Origin: Nosema muscidifuracis
Lineage: Eukaryota; Microsporidia; Nosematidae
NCBI GenBank assembly: GCA_028335825.1
Contig: JAIOKI010000013.1
Coordinates: forward strand, 427,433-491,432
Reading direction: 5' to 3'
DNA: 64,000 bases
Part shown: positions 49,550-62,377 of the stretch, one piece after another
Position numbering within the stretch: position 1 is the first letter of the stretch
How the letters are laid out: every line of letters begins with the position of its first letter
Notes under the pieces: generated by a model
The model's input: only the letters and a program-made list of their open reading frames with translations
What the model was told of the DNA's origin: nothing
Database searches by the model: none
Program-made: the position numbers and the translations under genes

Positions 49550-50491
49550 ATTTAATAATTACATCATTAAAATATCTTTTCATAATATGTACATTATATA
49601 GCATAATAATGATAAGAAATATGACAAACCAAGATCTGAATATTTTTATATACTAATACATCTAAAAATATCATGAATAAAATTTATATAAAATAAACAA
49701 GTACCATGATGAATTATTTAGATTTTTGATCGTCTTCTATTTCATTTGATGAATATGTTAAAAAATAGAATTATAATATATAGAAAACTTATGATCAAAT
49801 AATCTTGTATCTATTTTTTAATCTTCTTCATTGGTAAAACATCTAAAACATTCAAATTGTTCTTTAAGATTACTATTTTTCAGTTATTAAGAAATGAAAG
49901 ATTGAAACGGTATTTTTAAAATATCTTATATCTAAATTTATATGTAGTATATTTTGCAGATTTATAATTATCAGTATCTATACAAAGATTATCAATTTCT
50001 TTAATAATTTTAATCTTAGCTTCTTTAACGTTATGATCATAGCCTAGAATATTATCAATTTTAAAGGATCAACAAAATCTTACATATGTATCTTAATTTA
50101 AATCAATATTCATATCTAATGATGATGATTCTTCTATACACTCGTCATTTCAATAACATAAACTTTGCATAGATTTTAATAAACACTAAAAATGACTCAT
50201 TATAAATTACCTATAATTATTTATTACTTAATTTTACACATTATTATGGTATATCTAATACTATTTTATAAATTCTTCATAAGCTATCAATGCCAAATAA
50301 TTGATTCTTCTAAACAATCTTATTTTTTATTGAGTCTTAATTTTCACTATATTCTTTATTTCTATTATCAGTACCGGTATTTCAGAATCAATTGAAGATA
50401 ATTCTGATGTACTATTTTTGAATAGATCATCTTATTCTAGATTGATCACATTATCAGAATTTAATATATTTTGATTTTCTTGTGAATTCAT
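49550..50491 (-). pseudogene. Cys-rich twin-TM family, member 5 (broken)
   Basis: The ATG at 50491 opens an Asn/Ser-rich head (NSQENQNILNSDNVINLE, then NSTSELSSIDSE) resembling the head of member 2 (NSTSEI). Further pieces read AYEEFIK (member 2: FEYIDKFI), a block with SLC and NDEC matching the first cysteine cluster, and NVKEAKIKIIKEIDNLC matching HVDKAKDIFFKKLEELC of member 2. A segment corresponding to AYELRD follows, then weak hydrophobic pieces near 49.58-49.70 kb. It has many stops in all parts and is more decayed than members 3 and 4. The function of the family is unknown. Confidence 0.5.
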
Positions 50492-52290
50492 ATGAATCTT
50501 AATAATCTCTTTTTAAGATTTTAAATTAATTATTATTTATCATTGATAAGACAGATTATTATTCAAATTAAAATTTAATATTTTTAGTTCATTATCAGAA
50601 GTTTATGTGTAATATTTCTGTTACATGAAATTATTCATATAATCTAAAAATTATTAGCTAGATATTTACACCTTATTAAAAGTATTTAAATTAAATATCA
50701 TGTTATAGATTGAGTGTATTTGATAATGTTAATCGTTTAGAATTAAAAATCTAAGAAAATGATAAATTAACTATTTTAAAGATGATATAAATAAATCAAT
50801 TTCTTATCAAATGATTTACATAAACTATGTTTAGACTTATATCTCTAATTACTAAAAAATACAAGGAGGCTTATCAAATAAGAAGACTGAGAACATGTGA
50901 ACATTTAATAATTGTATAAGACTGAAGTAATTACTTTACTTAAAATAAGACATTGTAGGTATAAGGAGAAGAATATATCTTATACGCTTAAATTTATAAC
51001 GATATGTAACTATTAAAATTCATAAGATTAAATTTTATTGACGAATCTTCTTATGCTATTGAATAAAATTATTTTACTTAAGAACTAGAAGTATCAGATA
51101 AATTATTAATTATAGTATCTTTAACAGAAAAGTGATTTTCTAGTCATTGATAAGTTAAGTATTGAATAAATAATAATAGACAAATAAGAAATTATATTAT
51201 AGAAATAAAATATATGTTACATAAAACATTAAGTAAATAAATTAAATTATACTAATTAAACAAATTTGTAATAGAATCAGTAATAACATTAAAAATAATA
51301 TATATTTCATAATAAACTTTTTGTCATAAAATTTGATTTCTATTTTATAAATATGATAATGATTAATCTTATAAATTTTCAGTATACATAGATTTATTTT
51401 TATTGAATTTTATACAGTTTAAATATTTAACTAAGTAAAGATAAATATAACATGATCTAATTACTATGTCAATTATTCTATTAATAAATAATATTTTTAT
51501 ATTTATCAAAAACTGAAATACATTCATAAACTAATTATATTAAATTCAAGATAAAATACATATACTCACATTAATATTTAATATATAATAAAAAACAGTA
51601 TTATATACTTTCCTGTATTTTTTAATATATAGAATCTAAATTCAAGTTTTATCTATGAGGGAAAAATAATATATTAATAAATAATCTGACATAATTAAAA
51701 TTATTTAAAAAAGATTTTTATAATTGTGTGTAGATAATATGATGTACAAGATTAAATCAAAGATAAAACTATATTCGATTAATTAATAATTAAAATAAGA
51801 AGATACTTGTTTTTTTATTATAAACAAACATATTTAAAGTCTTTGTAAATTAAAACATTTAATTATTTATATTGAATTATCGTATTAAGTACAAAGTAAT
51901 TGGTACTTCATTCAGAAATATTCATCCATAACTGAAGATAATATAACTGGTTATAATCGTATATAAATTCATATATAAATATAAGGATAACTTTTGATTT
52001 CAATGACATAAATAAACCTTTAGTATATAATATAATTGAATTATCATAATATTAGACAAAGAATTTCAAGAAATCAATAAGCTTGAAATATATAGATGGT
52101 TCAAAATAATGAATAATGTAGAAAAAATTAAGTAAATCTGATTATGAGATAATAAATTGTCACAGAAGTATTTAAAGTTTTGTAGAAAACCACATATGAG
52201 AAATAGAAAATGTTTCTTAAAAATGAATAGATGTTGTTGATATTTATAAGTCATTATAAAGAAAAGAACAAAGATATTAGAATATATTGA
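50492..52290. other. long non-coding stretch
   Basis: No intact gene. The 62-codon minus-strand frame at 52066-52254 is antisense to faint purine-rich sequence and is not supported. Confidence 0.4.
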
Positions 52291-52299
52291 AGAAAGTTA

Positions 52300-53650
52300 G
52301 ATTAAAACACGACGTATAAGATACCAGGGTATGTTTCAATAAAATTATTATTTGTGGAGTTAGAAAAGAATATTCAATAGTAAAACATATATACTGACAC
52401 TAAATAATATACTTGAAATATATAGCAATAAAATGATTAATAAAGAGAAAATTGATGATGTAATATATCCAAGATTTAACAAATAATTGATATATAGTAA
52501 AGAAGATTGTTTATAAAATAAGTATTAGGAATCAAGAAGAAATTTCGATATAAAAGTAAAGGTAGTATAATAAAATATTAAATGTAGAATATTTGATATA
52601 TCTACAAAATTTAAAATAAAGTAGTATTTGATACTAGCATGATGTATATATTCATATTATCTTCAATTTATAAAAGAGTGAAAATACCTTGAAAAGAAAT
52701 TTAAGATATATATTATAAAAAGAAAGAATATTTTCTAAAGTTTTATATTATACCTTAGGGAATCATAAATAAGAACATAAAATATTCATCTAGTCTATGA
52801 TAGAAATGTAGAGAAGAATTACAATATTTTTAAAAAATATAAAGATGATATGGAAGAAGTATTAAAGTTTCTGTTATCGAAATATTATAGTATAGAATCA
52901 AAAATAAACATGGATAAAAATATAAGAGTTTTATTAATCCTAATATAAGGGTGATAATAATATTAAACTTGATAGATCATAACAAAATAGTAGATCTAGA
53001 TAGATATAGAACATTTAATTCTTAAATTAAAAGTAATAAATAATTTACTAATATAGACTTCAAAGATGGGTTTTTAATATTATGCTCTTATAAAAAGATC
53101 TTTATAAAACAACATTTAGATATAAACATTTACTATATGAATGAAAAGGATTAACCATTTTTCAGAATTATATGGATAATATTTTAAGGGGATAAAAATT
53201 TGTAAATCTTGTATTGTCTATATAGATGATATTATTATATATAGATAATCATGATGAACATGACATAAATTCAAAAAATTAATTAAAATTGTAGAAAAGA
53301 ACAATCTAAAACTAAACTAAAAAAAACAATATTAAGATCAGGATATGTTCTATAATCAAGAAAGATAAGTCATTAATACAAGAAATTCAAAGTTACAACA
53401 AATATGAAAGCTACATAAATGATTAATTATTGAATGAATTTTATTACTAGATGTGTAGTCATTTCCAAGCAGTTATATCATATAATAAAATATAAGATTG
53501 ATTATAATTAGAACATCAAACATGAAGAAATATTTAAAGATATTTATGTAAACAAATAGAATTTAACTAGACATATTATAATGATCTGTTAATATTAGAA
53601 GCATTTTATCTCAAATCTGAAATGAAGAAAAAACTCCACTAGCATAAGTG
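52300..53650 (+). mobile_element. Ty3/gypsy LTR retrotransposon fossil (protease and RT)
   Basis: In order on the plus strand: an aspartic-protease-like region (about 52.62-52.70 kb), reverse-transcriptase fingers/palm sequence with the DFKDGF motif (about 53.06 kb), the YIDDI active-site motif at 53219-53233, and the RT-to-RNase-H connection (about 53.33-53.55 kb). This is the clearest gypsy copy in the window. It is broken many times and AT-drifted, so old. RNase H and integrase could not be followed, and no LTRs were found. Confidence 0.6.
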
Positions 53651-54290
53651 AGAAGGAATGTCTTGCAAAAGTTTAGGATACGGAATACTTTAATTAGTAT
53701 TATATGGCAAAAAATTAAAAAAATACAGGGATCATAAAAGAAGAAGTTCTTAATTAAGGAGAAACATTTCTTTAATTTACTAGATCTCCATGGCAATATT
53801 ATCCAAAAAAATGTATTTGAAAATTTATCATAATCTTTATATCATGAACTTAGTAATTTCATAATTTTAAGAACAATAAACTTAACTTCATTACTATAAA
53901 ATAGATATTATCTCAGCATAAAATCATCATCTATAAATGTTTCATCAAATTTAGAATTCATTATCAATATATCATAAATGTTATCAAACATAAGTTGAAT
54001 TATTTCTTTATTGATAAGTCATCATTTGTTTTTCTTCATGATATAAATTAAGATATTTGATATTAGAGCTTTGTATTATGTATATAAAATATCAATAAAC
54101 ATAGGGGTAATTTTATTTTTTATTTGTTTGTTATTTCACAAAACCCTCAAAATATCTAAAAAATAATACCATAAAAAATATTTAACATTTAATATAATTG
54201 GTCTTTTCAAACCACACAGAAGTTCTTTTGACTTAATTAGACATGTAATAAAAGATCTATTATAATCTCATATTTTCGCTTTCATAATCA
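53651..54290. other. intergenic
   Basis: Nothing recognised. It may contain the unreadable 3' part of the gypsy fossil. Confidence 0.3.
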
Positions 54291-54299
54291 ACATATTAT

Positions 54300-55420
54300 T
54301 TCTTTCTATTTATGACTTTAATCCTGTAATCATTCTATTTATTTCTACTTTATTCAATATTTGAATATCTCTGAGTATATAGAACCACCAAGAAAGTAAA
54401 ATTAATTAGATTATTCAATTTTAAGAATATCATTAGTCAGCATTATTATCTCCACTTGAAAAGTATTATATTTCTCTATCAAACAATGATCTACAATTTC
54501 TTTTTTACATAATTTAATAAGTTTTCATCATAAAAATATATAAAATACTTATGTAATTCCAAGATTTATCAATTATAACTAGAGCTGAAGAAGTGATCAT
54601 CAATACCAAGTATGAAAAAATGTCCGTGTTGGTTATATTATGAAACAAATTCTAAACTCTGAACACATCTTCATGTAGTCTATCTACAATGAAAAGAAGA
54701 GACCTGTAATTTGAGAAATTGAGAAAATCTACTTGGTGATTAACCAAAAAGGATTAATTATTTTGAAGACATTAACATAAATTTATTCATTTTTATTCGA
54801 AAAACAATAATATACCATAGTAAAACTTTGTTTATTGAAATCTCTATGTATGACATATGCTTCATATAACCACTTAAATTCTCATCAATAAAAATTCTAT
54901 TTAATATTCTATATTACAATCAACAATCTTCTTTTCTCAATCTAATCCTCTATTTAAGAATAATCTTCTACCATCTGTTGAAATTAATTAAGTAATATAA
55001 AAAATAGTTAAATCTTGAATACTAGTAAATAGCATACTATTAGACTTTATCTTATAATAGAGACATTTACAATACCAATGATACATCTTGTCATTATGAC
55101 AGAACCAAACTCATAATGTCACAAAGGGTTCTAAAAACACTAGTATAGATTTCATTTGCTGAAATAAATGATGAATCAGCAAGTATTGCTCTATATTAGA
55201 AATTTAAGAAATCATTGAAATTTGTAGTTTGCATATACCAACCACTTTATTATATAAATTGTATTGAAGTATTTCCAAGAGATTATTATATTGGTACCTA
55301 TAAAAATAATCATCTATACAAAGACTTGTTTCTTTCTATCAGTTTATCATATAGAATTACATAATATAAGACTAAATTTGTCAAGTGTTTTGCGAAATCA
55401 TCGATTTTCATATGTAGAAT
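54300..55420 (-). mobile_element. DNA transposon remnant, copy 3 (MULE/Merlin-like)
   Basis: The minus-strand 5' part (55.2 to 54.95 kb) aligns with copies 1 and 2: a short segment with LADSSF, a Cys/Trp-containing block reading YHWYCKCLYYKIKSNS, then DLTIFYIT and DGRRLFLN. The 3' part near 54.38-54.42 kb reads LGGS followed by an interrupted IE and R/K-rich segment, which recalls the LGGPG...IDES-K motif of Merlin (IS1016-type) transposases. So the element is either Merlin-like throughout or a MULE-like copy next to a Merlin piece. Many stops. No inverted repeats found. Confidence 0.4.
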
Positions 55421-56540
55421 ATTTTAATTCATAATAGTTTATTTTTTATAAGGTATGTAAATTTTATATCATTATTGGTGCATTACAACAAATGTTATAA
55501 AAATTAGTTTAAAATTTAATAAATATATTAATTATTATAATTGAACTTGAAAAATAAATTTTGATCAATTTTAGACATTAATTATTTTGTTTTTTTTTAC
55601 AAAATGAATTAACAATCTTAATTATTTTTCAGCAGATAAATTTTATTCATTTAGATATAGAATCACGTTATCAACCTTCTTAGATTTGAAGTTTCATTTA
55701 TCTTAAATCTCTTCTTATCATTACTAAAATTTTTATAACTTGCTCTTCGGATGCTTATAAGTGTTGATCTCTATTAAATCATCTTGATGACTTTTATCTG
55801 TATAATTTCTAAGTCTAATCATCTATCTTTAGTTTTTTCTATATCATCGTTCAAAGTTTGTTATTAATTTATCTCAAGTGAACACATACAATATAATTCT
55901 TAACTTATTTTTATAAATTGATGTAGTGTGGTTAACTAGTATATTGTATTTATGTTTCGACATTTTTAAATAATTGAAACTAGAATTAAAATATGATATA
56001 AGCATGTAAGTATAATTGAATTCTTGAAAATTAATCTCAAAATAGATGTAAAATTTTGAATACTTTAATAGATTAGAATATTAAATTTAATTAAAAAGTG
56101 GAGGTTTAATTTAAGAATAAAATTTATTAAGTTAATATTTTTAATTTACAAACACAAGTAAAATTAAATGTATTTTTGTCTAACAACATATATACAATCA
56201 TATTAAGAAAAACGAGATAGATATAATTAAAATTTAATTTAGACTACTTAAAATAAAATTTATAGAAATTGAATTTAATATTCGTTTAGACACAATACAC
56301 ATAATTGTATGATAAACTAAAATTTATTTTATTTTGAGTTAAATAATATTTCTTAACCCCTTTAGGTATCATTTATCTTTTTTAGACTATATTTATTTTA
56401 GAGTTTAAAAAACGGAAAAAATAAAGTTAACATATAATTGTATTAAGTTATGTAATATCATTGATTTTTAAATTTAAAGAATGGAATTAATATATTTCTT
56501 AGCTTATATAAATGAGAATTTTATTTTGAATATTCCAAAG
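55421..56540. other. intergenic
   Basis: No gene or repeat recognised in this 1.1 kb. Confidence 0.35.
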
Positions 56541-56544
56541 AATC

Positions 56545-57000
56545 TATAAAATAAGACCTTAAAGATTAATTGTCTTCTATTTTGTAAAAATTCTGATGAT
56601 GCTATGCTCTGGTTAAAGAAAAACCTTTTTATAATTATTTTCTATATGAAATCTTTGCAATGGAATTGATAAGATACTCATTAAAGAATAAATTTATACT
56701 TTGTCAGTTTAAAGCCAAGATATCTTTTACAAAAATTATTAGATAAGTAATTAATATAGGTTAATCAATATATGATTGAGAAATATAGCAAATCTATAAG
56801 TTTTATATAAAGTTTACAAAAGTATTTTGTTGACATGTGTAAATATAAATAATACTAAAAAAAGAAATGTTGAAGAGTTAATTTACTTAATAACTCAACT
56901 TTCTACTCGATTACAGTTTTGACCAGTTCAACACTTATAGATATATTCTAAATAAAATTTTAAGATGGTTAATATTAAATCTCTGGAAATAAAAGTTATT
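56545..57000 (+). mobile_element. Merlin-like transposase N-terminal remnant
   Basis: An open piece at about 56.55-56.63 kb reads KTLKINCLLFCKNSDDAMLW, followed by LKKNLF. It resembles the extreme N-terminus of Merlin/IS1016-type transposases (a short helix ending D-x-x-x-x-W-L-x-x-x-G/N-L). The next piece (about 56.66-56.74 kb) reads AMELIRYSLKNKFILCQFKA, which fits the zinc-ribbon region with most cysteines lost. No catalytic part is readable downstream. It is a plain DNA transposon fragment, decayed. Confidence 0.35.
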
Positions 57001-58200
57001 TTTTCACGTATACTCTTAAACATTTACTAAATATTATTTATTACTAATGAATTATAATATATAATAATTAAAAAATATATCTACATTAAAAGACAGTTTT
57101 GATTAGACTATCTAATAGAAAATTGTTTTTTTCATACTAAGATATTTGTTTAAGCAACCTAGAAAGAAATATTAACATGCATCAAAAGTGATGATTCTCA
57201 ATATAATAATTTGATAGATTCAAATAAAAAAGTATATTTAAAAGACAAAATATTAATGATACAAGGCTATAAAATATAAAATTTTTACTATTTATAATAT
57301 CTATTTCATTATAATAAAAGTTTTAAAAAAAACATCCATAAAAGAAACACTGAATTACATAAAATTATTAGATTTATACAATATAGTAATGTATTTTTAC
57401 TTTCATTTACATAAACAAAAACTGTAACATACAATCAATGAGATAATTAAAGAAGATTATATCAGAGTTAGTTAGTGTTATTAAATGATATATAGAGACA
57501 ACTCATGTTATTATTGTAGAAGACTAATTTGTGTTCGTGTTTTATATTGATTCGTTATTCTTTGAGTAAATATTTCTCCATACAAGCAAAGAAGAAAAAT
57601 ATGTTATTATGTCAAAGATGATTAGATTTCTATATTTTCTTAATTTCAAAGAAGTTAATTATATAATTAGTTTAAAATTTAGTAGCTTACAGATATTTAT
57701 AAATTATTAATTCTATATATGTTAATATTAAAAGTTTATTATTATTTATAATAAGTAAAAGAAATAGAATCAAATAATCTATATTATGAATATATTCAAT
57801 TGTTAGAACTTAATATTTCATCAGAGTAATAAGATTTATTAGCTATATTAAATTATGATATACCGAATTTATTTTTATCTTTAATTTTGTTTATTAAATT
57901 AGACTCTTAACTATGAGAAAGTATATAACAACAAAAGAAAGATAAAAATAACGGAATTATTCCAATACTTTCAAATCACAAGCATTTACCTGATACAAGA
58001 AGATGAGATATAGAAGATTGACATTAATTATCATGGGATTCTTCTATGCTTAAAAATACCCTATAATTTAAAATGTACTTGAATCACTCTTCGCCATTGG
58101 ATGCATTTAGAGCAGTATTATAATGAATTTATTTCTAAATATTTCAACCATATATAATAATAGATAGTTGATAATAATGAATTAAATCTATTTTGTGTTA
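57001..58200. other. intergenic with a coding-like patch
   Basis: Mostly featureless. At about 57.94-58.15 kb the plus strand has an open, protein-like stretch (KITELFQYFQITSIYLIQED; NYHGILLCLKIPYNLKC; WMHLEQYYNEFISKYFN) with two stops, possibly a dead host gene. No family recognised. Confidence 0.3.
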
Positions 58201-58204
58201 TTTG

Positions 58205-60965
58205 AAAAATTAAATATAATCAATAAATGATGAATATTAAAGTAATATGATAATAACTATAGAACTACAAAATCATTAATTAAAGTATTTTATTATCTTC
58301 TAGTATCTTTATTACACCTTGCATTATCATGTTTGACATAAATTTAATTGGTATATTGTTGTAGAAATTAATATTAATTACTATATCATATAGGTTACGA
58401 TAATTATTTGTTTGATTTTCATCTATCAAATTTAAAATTAGTCCATAGATTTCGATATTTTCTATTAATAAATCTTTTGATTTTGTTAGATAATAATCTG
58501 AAAACAATTTTAAAATTTTTGTATTTTTATATTTTAAAATACATTTTAGATTTATATTCAACTTAGGATTACAACATATAATTAAATATGATAATCTGTC
58601 AAATAAAAAATAAATATTAGTATTAATTAAATAAACTTTACCCTCTCTATAATACATTATTATATGAAGTAAAAGTCTAATTAAACAATAAATATTATTC
58701 TTTATAAGAATATCGAAAAAACATTTGTAAAGTATAATTTTGTCTAAAGAGTCTTCAATATTATTTATACTTTCTATTATACATGAAATTAATTTTTCTT
58801 TAGATATTTTCTTATCATTCATTTCTTGATAAACATCTTTTGTTATTTTATCTAAAAATGAGACGTTATATTTACTAAATGAACAATAAGATAAGTTGAA
58901 TTTTTCCATGGTTGTGACTTTTATAATGATTCGGTATAATTCATTTTTTACCATCAAAGTTGCAGAAATGTGATAGATTAAATTTACTAAAATCAAATTC
59001 TTTCATAAAGTTCTATATTTTAAATATTAAATCAATACTATCATAAATATCATCAGTATTATCAAATCTATCAATATGAAAGATTTTTGGTAAAAACTTA
59101 TAGTTCTTCATTGAATTTAATAATATATCTTTATAAACTACATAAAAATTATTCTTAGTGTTTATTAAATTCAATAAATATTTTAACTGTAATTTGATTT
59201 GTTCTATATCATTATGAAACATACATATAATCTTATTGAACTTAATAAACTCATCTATTGGAATAATATTTGTGTTATTAAAATTTGAAAGATTAACTGG
59301 TTTGTTCTCATGAGATTGATTTGGTAAAGTAACAGAATTGTTATCTATATTTTGATCAAGATTGTCAATATATGTATTTAAAGAAAGATAATCATCAATA
59401 ACATTGTAACTTTCTAATATCTCATAGCGTATAACTGAATTATTTTCATAATTATCTATCTTATCAGTAATAAAATCAGATTCATCTAGAGATCCTAAAT
59501 CAATGGGTATATAATCTTTACTCGGAAGAATCTCTTTTGTCACATACATCTCATCAGAACAATTTCTAGTACTAAATATAATCAAAAAATATAGAGTTAT
59601 CAAATACATTATGGATATAAAATATACAAATTTATGTAATTCTTTTAATTAATCACTTAATTAAAATATATTAATTTCTTTCAATAATCAAATTCTGAAA
59701 ACTATCAATTTATTACAGAAAAAACATTGAAATAATACTTTGTTTTACTACGTGTAATTTTATTAATATAAATAGAATAAATTAATTAAATTTTCATTTA
59801 TTGTAATGATAAATAATTCTATAATAACCAATATTTTTTTTCTAATATATAATATTATAAAATTAATTTTCAAATACAATAATAATAAATTAAAACTTTA
59901 ATTATCATTTATAAATCTAGATCAAATATATAAGAATGTTTTCAACTAAATAATTTTTATTGATAAACACATTAAAATACAAAATAATATTCTTTATATA
60001 AATTGGGATGATATAATAACAAATTTACAATATGTATAGATATAGATAAATTAGAAAACATAAACATATAATATGATGTCAAAAATCAGAAAATAGCTCA
60101 ATTAAAGATTGAATTTCATATGAGTAAAAGAAAATATAAAATAATATTTCTATGACTAGTAGCTTATTTTATGAACATAGAAGATGGTTAATTTATCATT
60201 TAAATAAAAAAATATTTAAAATGTTATTTATGTAAATAATACTTTCATGTTACATAAATCAGTAAAATTATTAGAAGTATTTATTTTTATAAACAAAATT
60301 CTTTCATTTCATATTGATATTTTTGTAAATTTACAAAGTCTTTTATTTCTTATCAACTTTTTAGATTCATTTGTATATAACATATAAATCAATATTTTAT
60401 AAGTTTCTGCATATTTGTGTTAATGCTTTTATTTATTAATCTAAGTTATGTTTTTTAGTTTATTTCTATTATTAAAAAAGAATTACAAATTAATTTATGA
60501 TCAATCTAATTATTATTATAATAATAATTTTAAATTTGAAATTATTCGAAACATAATTTATTTAATCATCTGTAATATTTTCATTTAGATGAATTCTAAA
60601 AATAAGATTACATTATCTTCAATGTAAAGAATTCTATTATTTGTCTTAAAATATAAATTTCATAAAAACCAATGTAAAAAGATGAAACCCTATTGAAAAT
60701 AAGAAATCAGAAGTTGTGAACTGAAGCATATTTAATATATATGATATAATCCAATTAAACAAATAAAAAATAAAGATATGAACAATAACAATATTTTCTT
60801 AATATAAAGACACCATTATATTTCAACATGGTTAATATTAAGATAAAGATATTAATGATTTTGAATCTACAATATAGTATGAAACAAAATAAATAGGATT
60901 ATACTAAAAAATTACTTCTAATCTAATCAAAGGTTCGATTAACAAATCTAATATTTTATTGAATC
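58205..60965. repeat. duplicated block, copy 2
   Basis: Similar in the same orientation to 8650-11290, with about 49.5 kb between the copies. Similarity extends through the family P gene and about 1.3 kb beyond its start. It fades at the right near CAAAGGTTCGATTAACAAAT (60.94 kb), which matches CAAAGGCTTGACTAACAAAT at 11.26 kb. Beyond both ends the flanks are unrelated. Confidence 0.8.
58280..59609 (-). pseudogene. family P secreted protein, copy 2 (broken)
   Basis: From the ATG at 59609 the frame gives a hydrophobic leader (YLITLYFLIIFST) and the KEILPSKDYIPIDLG segment, and runs open for 198 codons to an in-frame stop at 59013 where copy 1 has a Met codon. Reading continues in frame for about 20 codons, then a frame change near 58.95 kb leads into the remaining C-terminal 220 or so codons, open to 58280 (ending KILEDNKIL; copy 1 ends KILEDNKVL). 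Two breaks at positions different from the single break in copy 1. CCATAATG at the start is conserved. Function unknown; a secreted helical protein of about 440 residues is inferred. Confidence 0.65.
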
Positions 60966-62377
60966 ATCTATCTACTTTATCATGAGATGGTTATTAATAA
61001 TAATTTTAATATCATCTAATAATGGTATAGAGTAGAGACACATAGGATAATATCAGGTGAAGTATAACATCTCTTAAATTTATAGAATATTCAATATTAT
61101 GCATATACTAGAAATAATTATAAAGAATGTTAAATTTTGTCACTTACATATTTAATAGTGAATTTCTTAAGTAGAGGAAATAATAAAAATTAAAACTCTT
61201 CTCTATATTCTTATTTGAATATCCAATGTGACAAAGGAATATCTCGAAAAAGTCTGTAAATTATCTTGATATTTAGATGTGAAGAATGATACTATTCTAG
61301 TATTTGTGTAAAAATATAGTTATATATTATATGAGAAATGATATATTTTCAACAAGAATATTTCACTTTATATATTTATCTTAAAAGCATAAAAAAGTAT
61401 CTTTCAAATTATCAGTTATTTTATATTCTTTGTATGAGTCTCTAATCTATAATTATAACAATTGTAAAGAGAAAGTAAATGAAGGGTTATTTTTATAAAA
61501 AAATTATTAGAAAATATTTTTTACCCTACTACTTAGATATAATCTTATTAATAAATGTTGTATTGTCAAATAATTACACAAACATTTATTATTTAATAAT
61601 TGTATTAATTTATTTAAGCATTAAAATACTGACTAAAGAATTATTTATGTGTTTTGAAATTAACAACTCATTGATCAAATATTCATGCTAATAAATTTAT
61701 CATATAGATATTTAATTAAAAATAATATTAAGTAAATTAATGATAAAAATAATTAATAATTTATATTTAAAAGATCAATTTAAGAAGATTATAATGAAAT
61801 AAATTTAATATCATTTTTTTACTCATACAAGAATTAAGAAGATAAATTAAAATAATAAAACTTAAATATTATATATATATAGTTTATTGTAGAAATGTTT
61901 CACTCATTATTTTTAAAAGATTATTTCTCTTCCCTATTTCTGTTATTATAATGATAGACTTTGAATAGTTATAACCATATTCTAAATCACCTTTCTTTGA
62001 TACTAACAATATTAAAGTTAAATGATTGATGTATTTTTACGTTTTATTTTTGTTATATTTTCTTGGTTTTATCCACTCATCATTTCAACAATAACATTTG
62101 TTCCTTCTACAATATTAGTATCTTTATTTTTTTTCTATGTCAACTTAAACTGTATCTATAGTTTTTGAAATGTCATTTTCACCACTATTCTTTGTATCTT
62201 TTACGTCAATTTTAACTTTATCTTTAGCATTATTTGATCCTTCTACTACATTTAATTTTTTACCCATACTATTTCTATAAAATTTGTACTCCTCCTAAGT
62301 ACTATATGATATATAATTTAGATAACAGGTATCAATTGATAGTGAATTTAATACTACTAGATAGTTGAGTATTAAAA
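60966..62377. other. long non-coding stretch
   Basis: No supportable gene. The minus strand at 62.10-62.28 kb has an open, charged, coding-like piece (MGKKLNVVEGSNNAKDKVKI, then DVKDTKNSGEND), which together with the short frame just after it may be the remains of one gene. Confidence 0.3.

Noticed and set aside
50192-50395. 67-codon plus-strand hydrophobic frame
   Set aside because: It lies antisense to broken Cys-rich member 5; low-complexity Ile/Tyr/Leu.
52066-53796. Minus-strand frames at 52066 and 53611
   Set aside because: Antisense to or flanking the gypsy fossil. No features.
61479-61691. 70-codon plus-strand hydrophobic frame
   Set aside because: It could be a membrane protein, but composition is like random AT-rich DNA and no supporting signal was seen.
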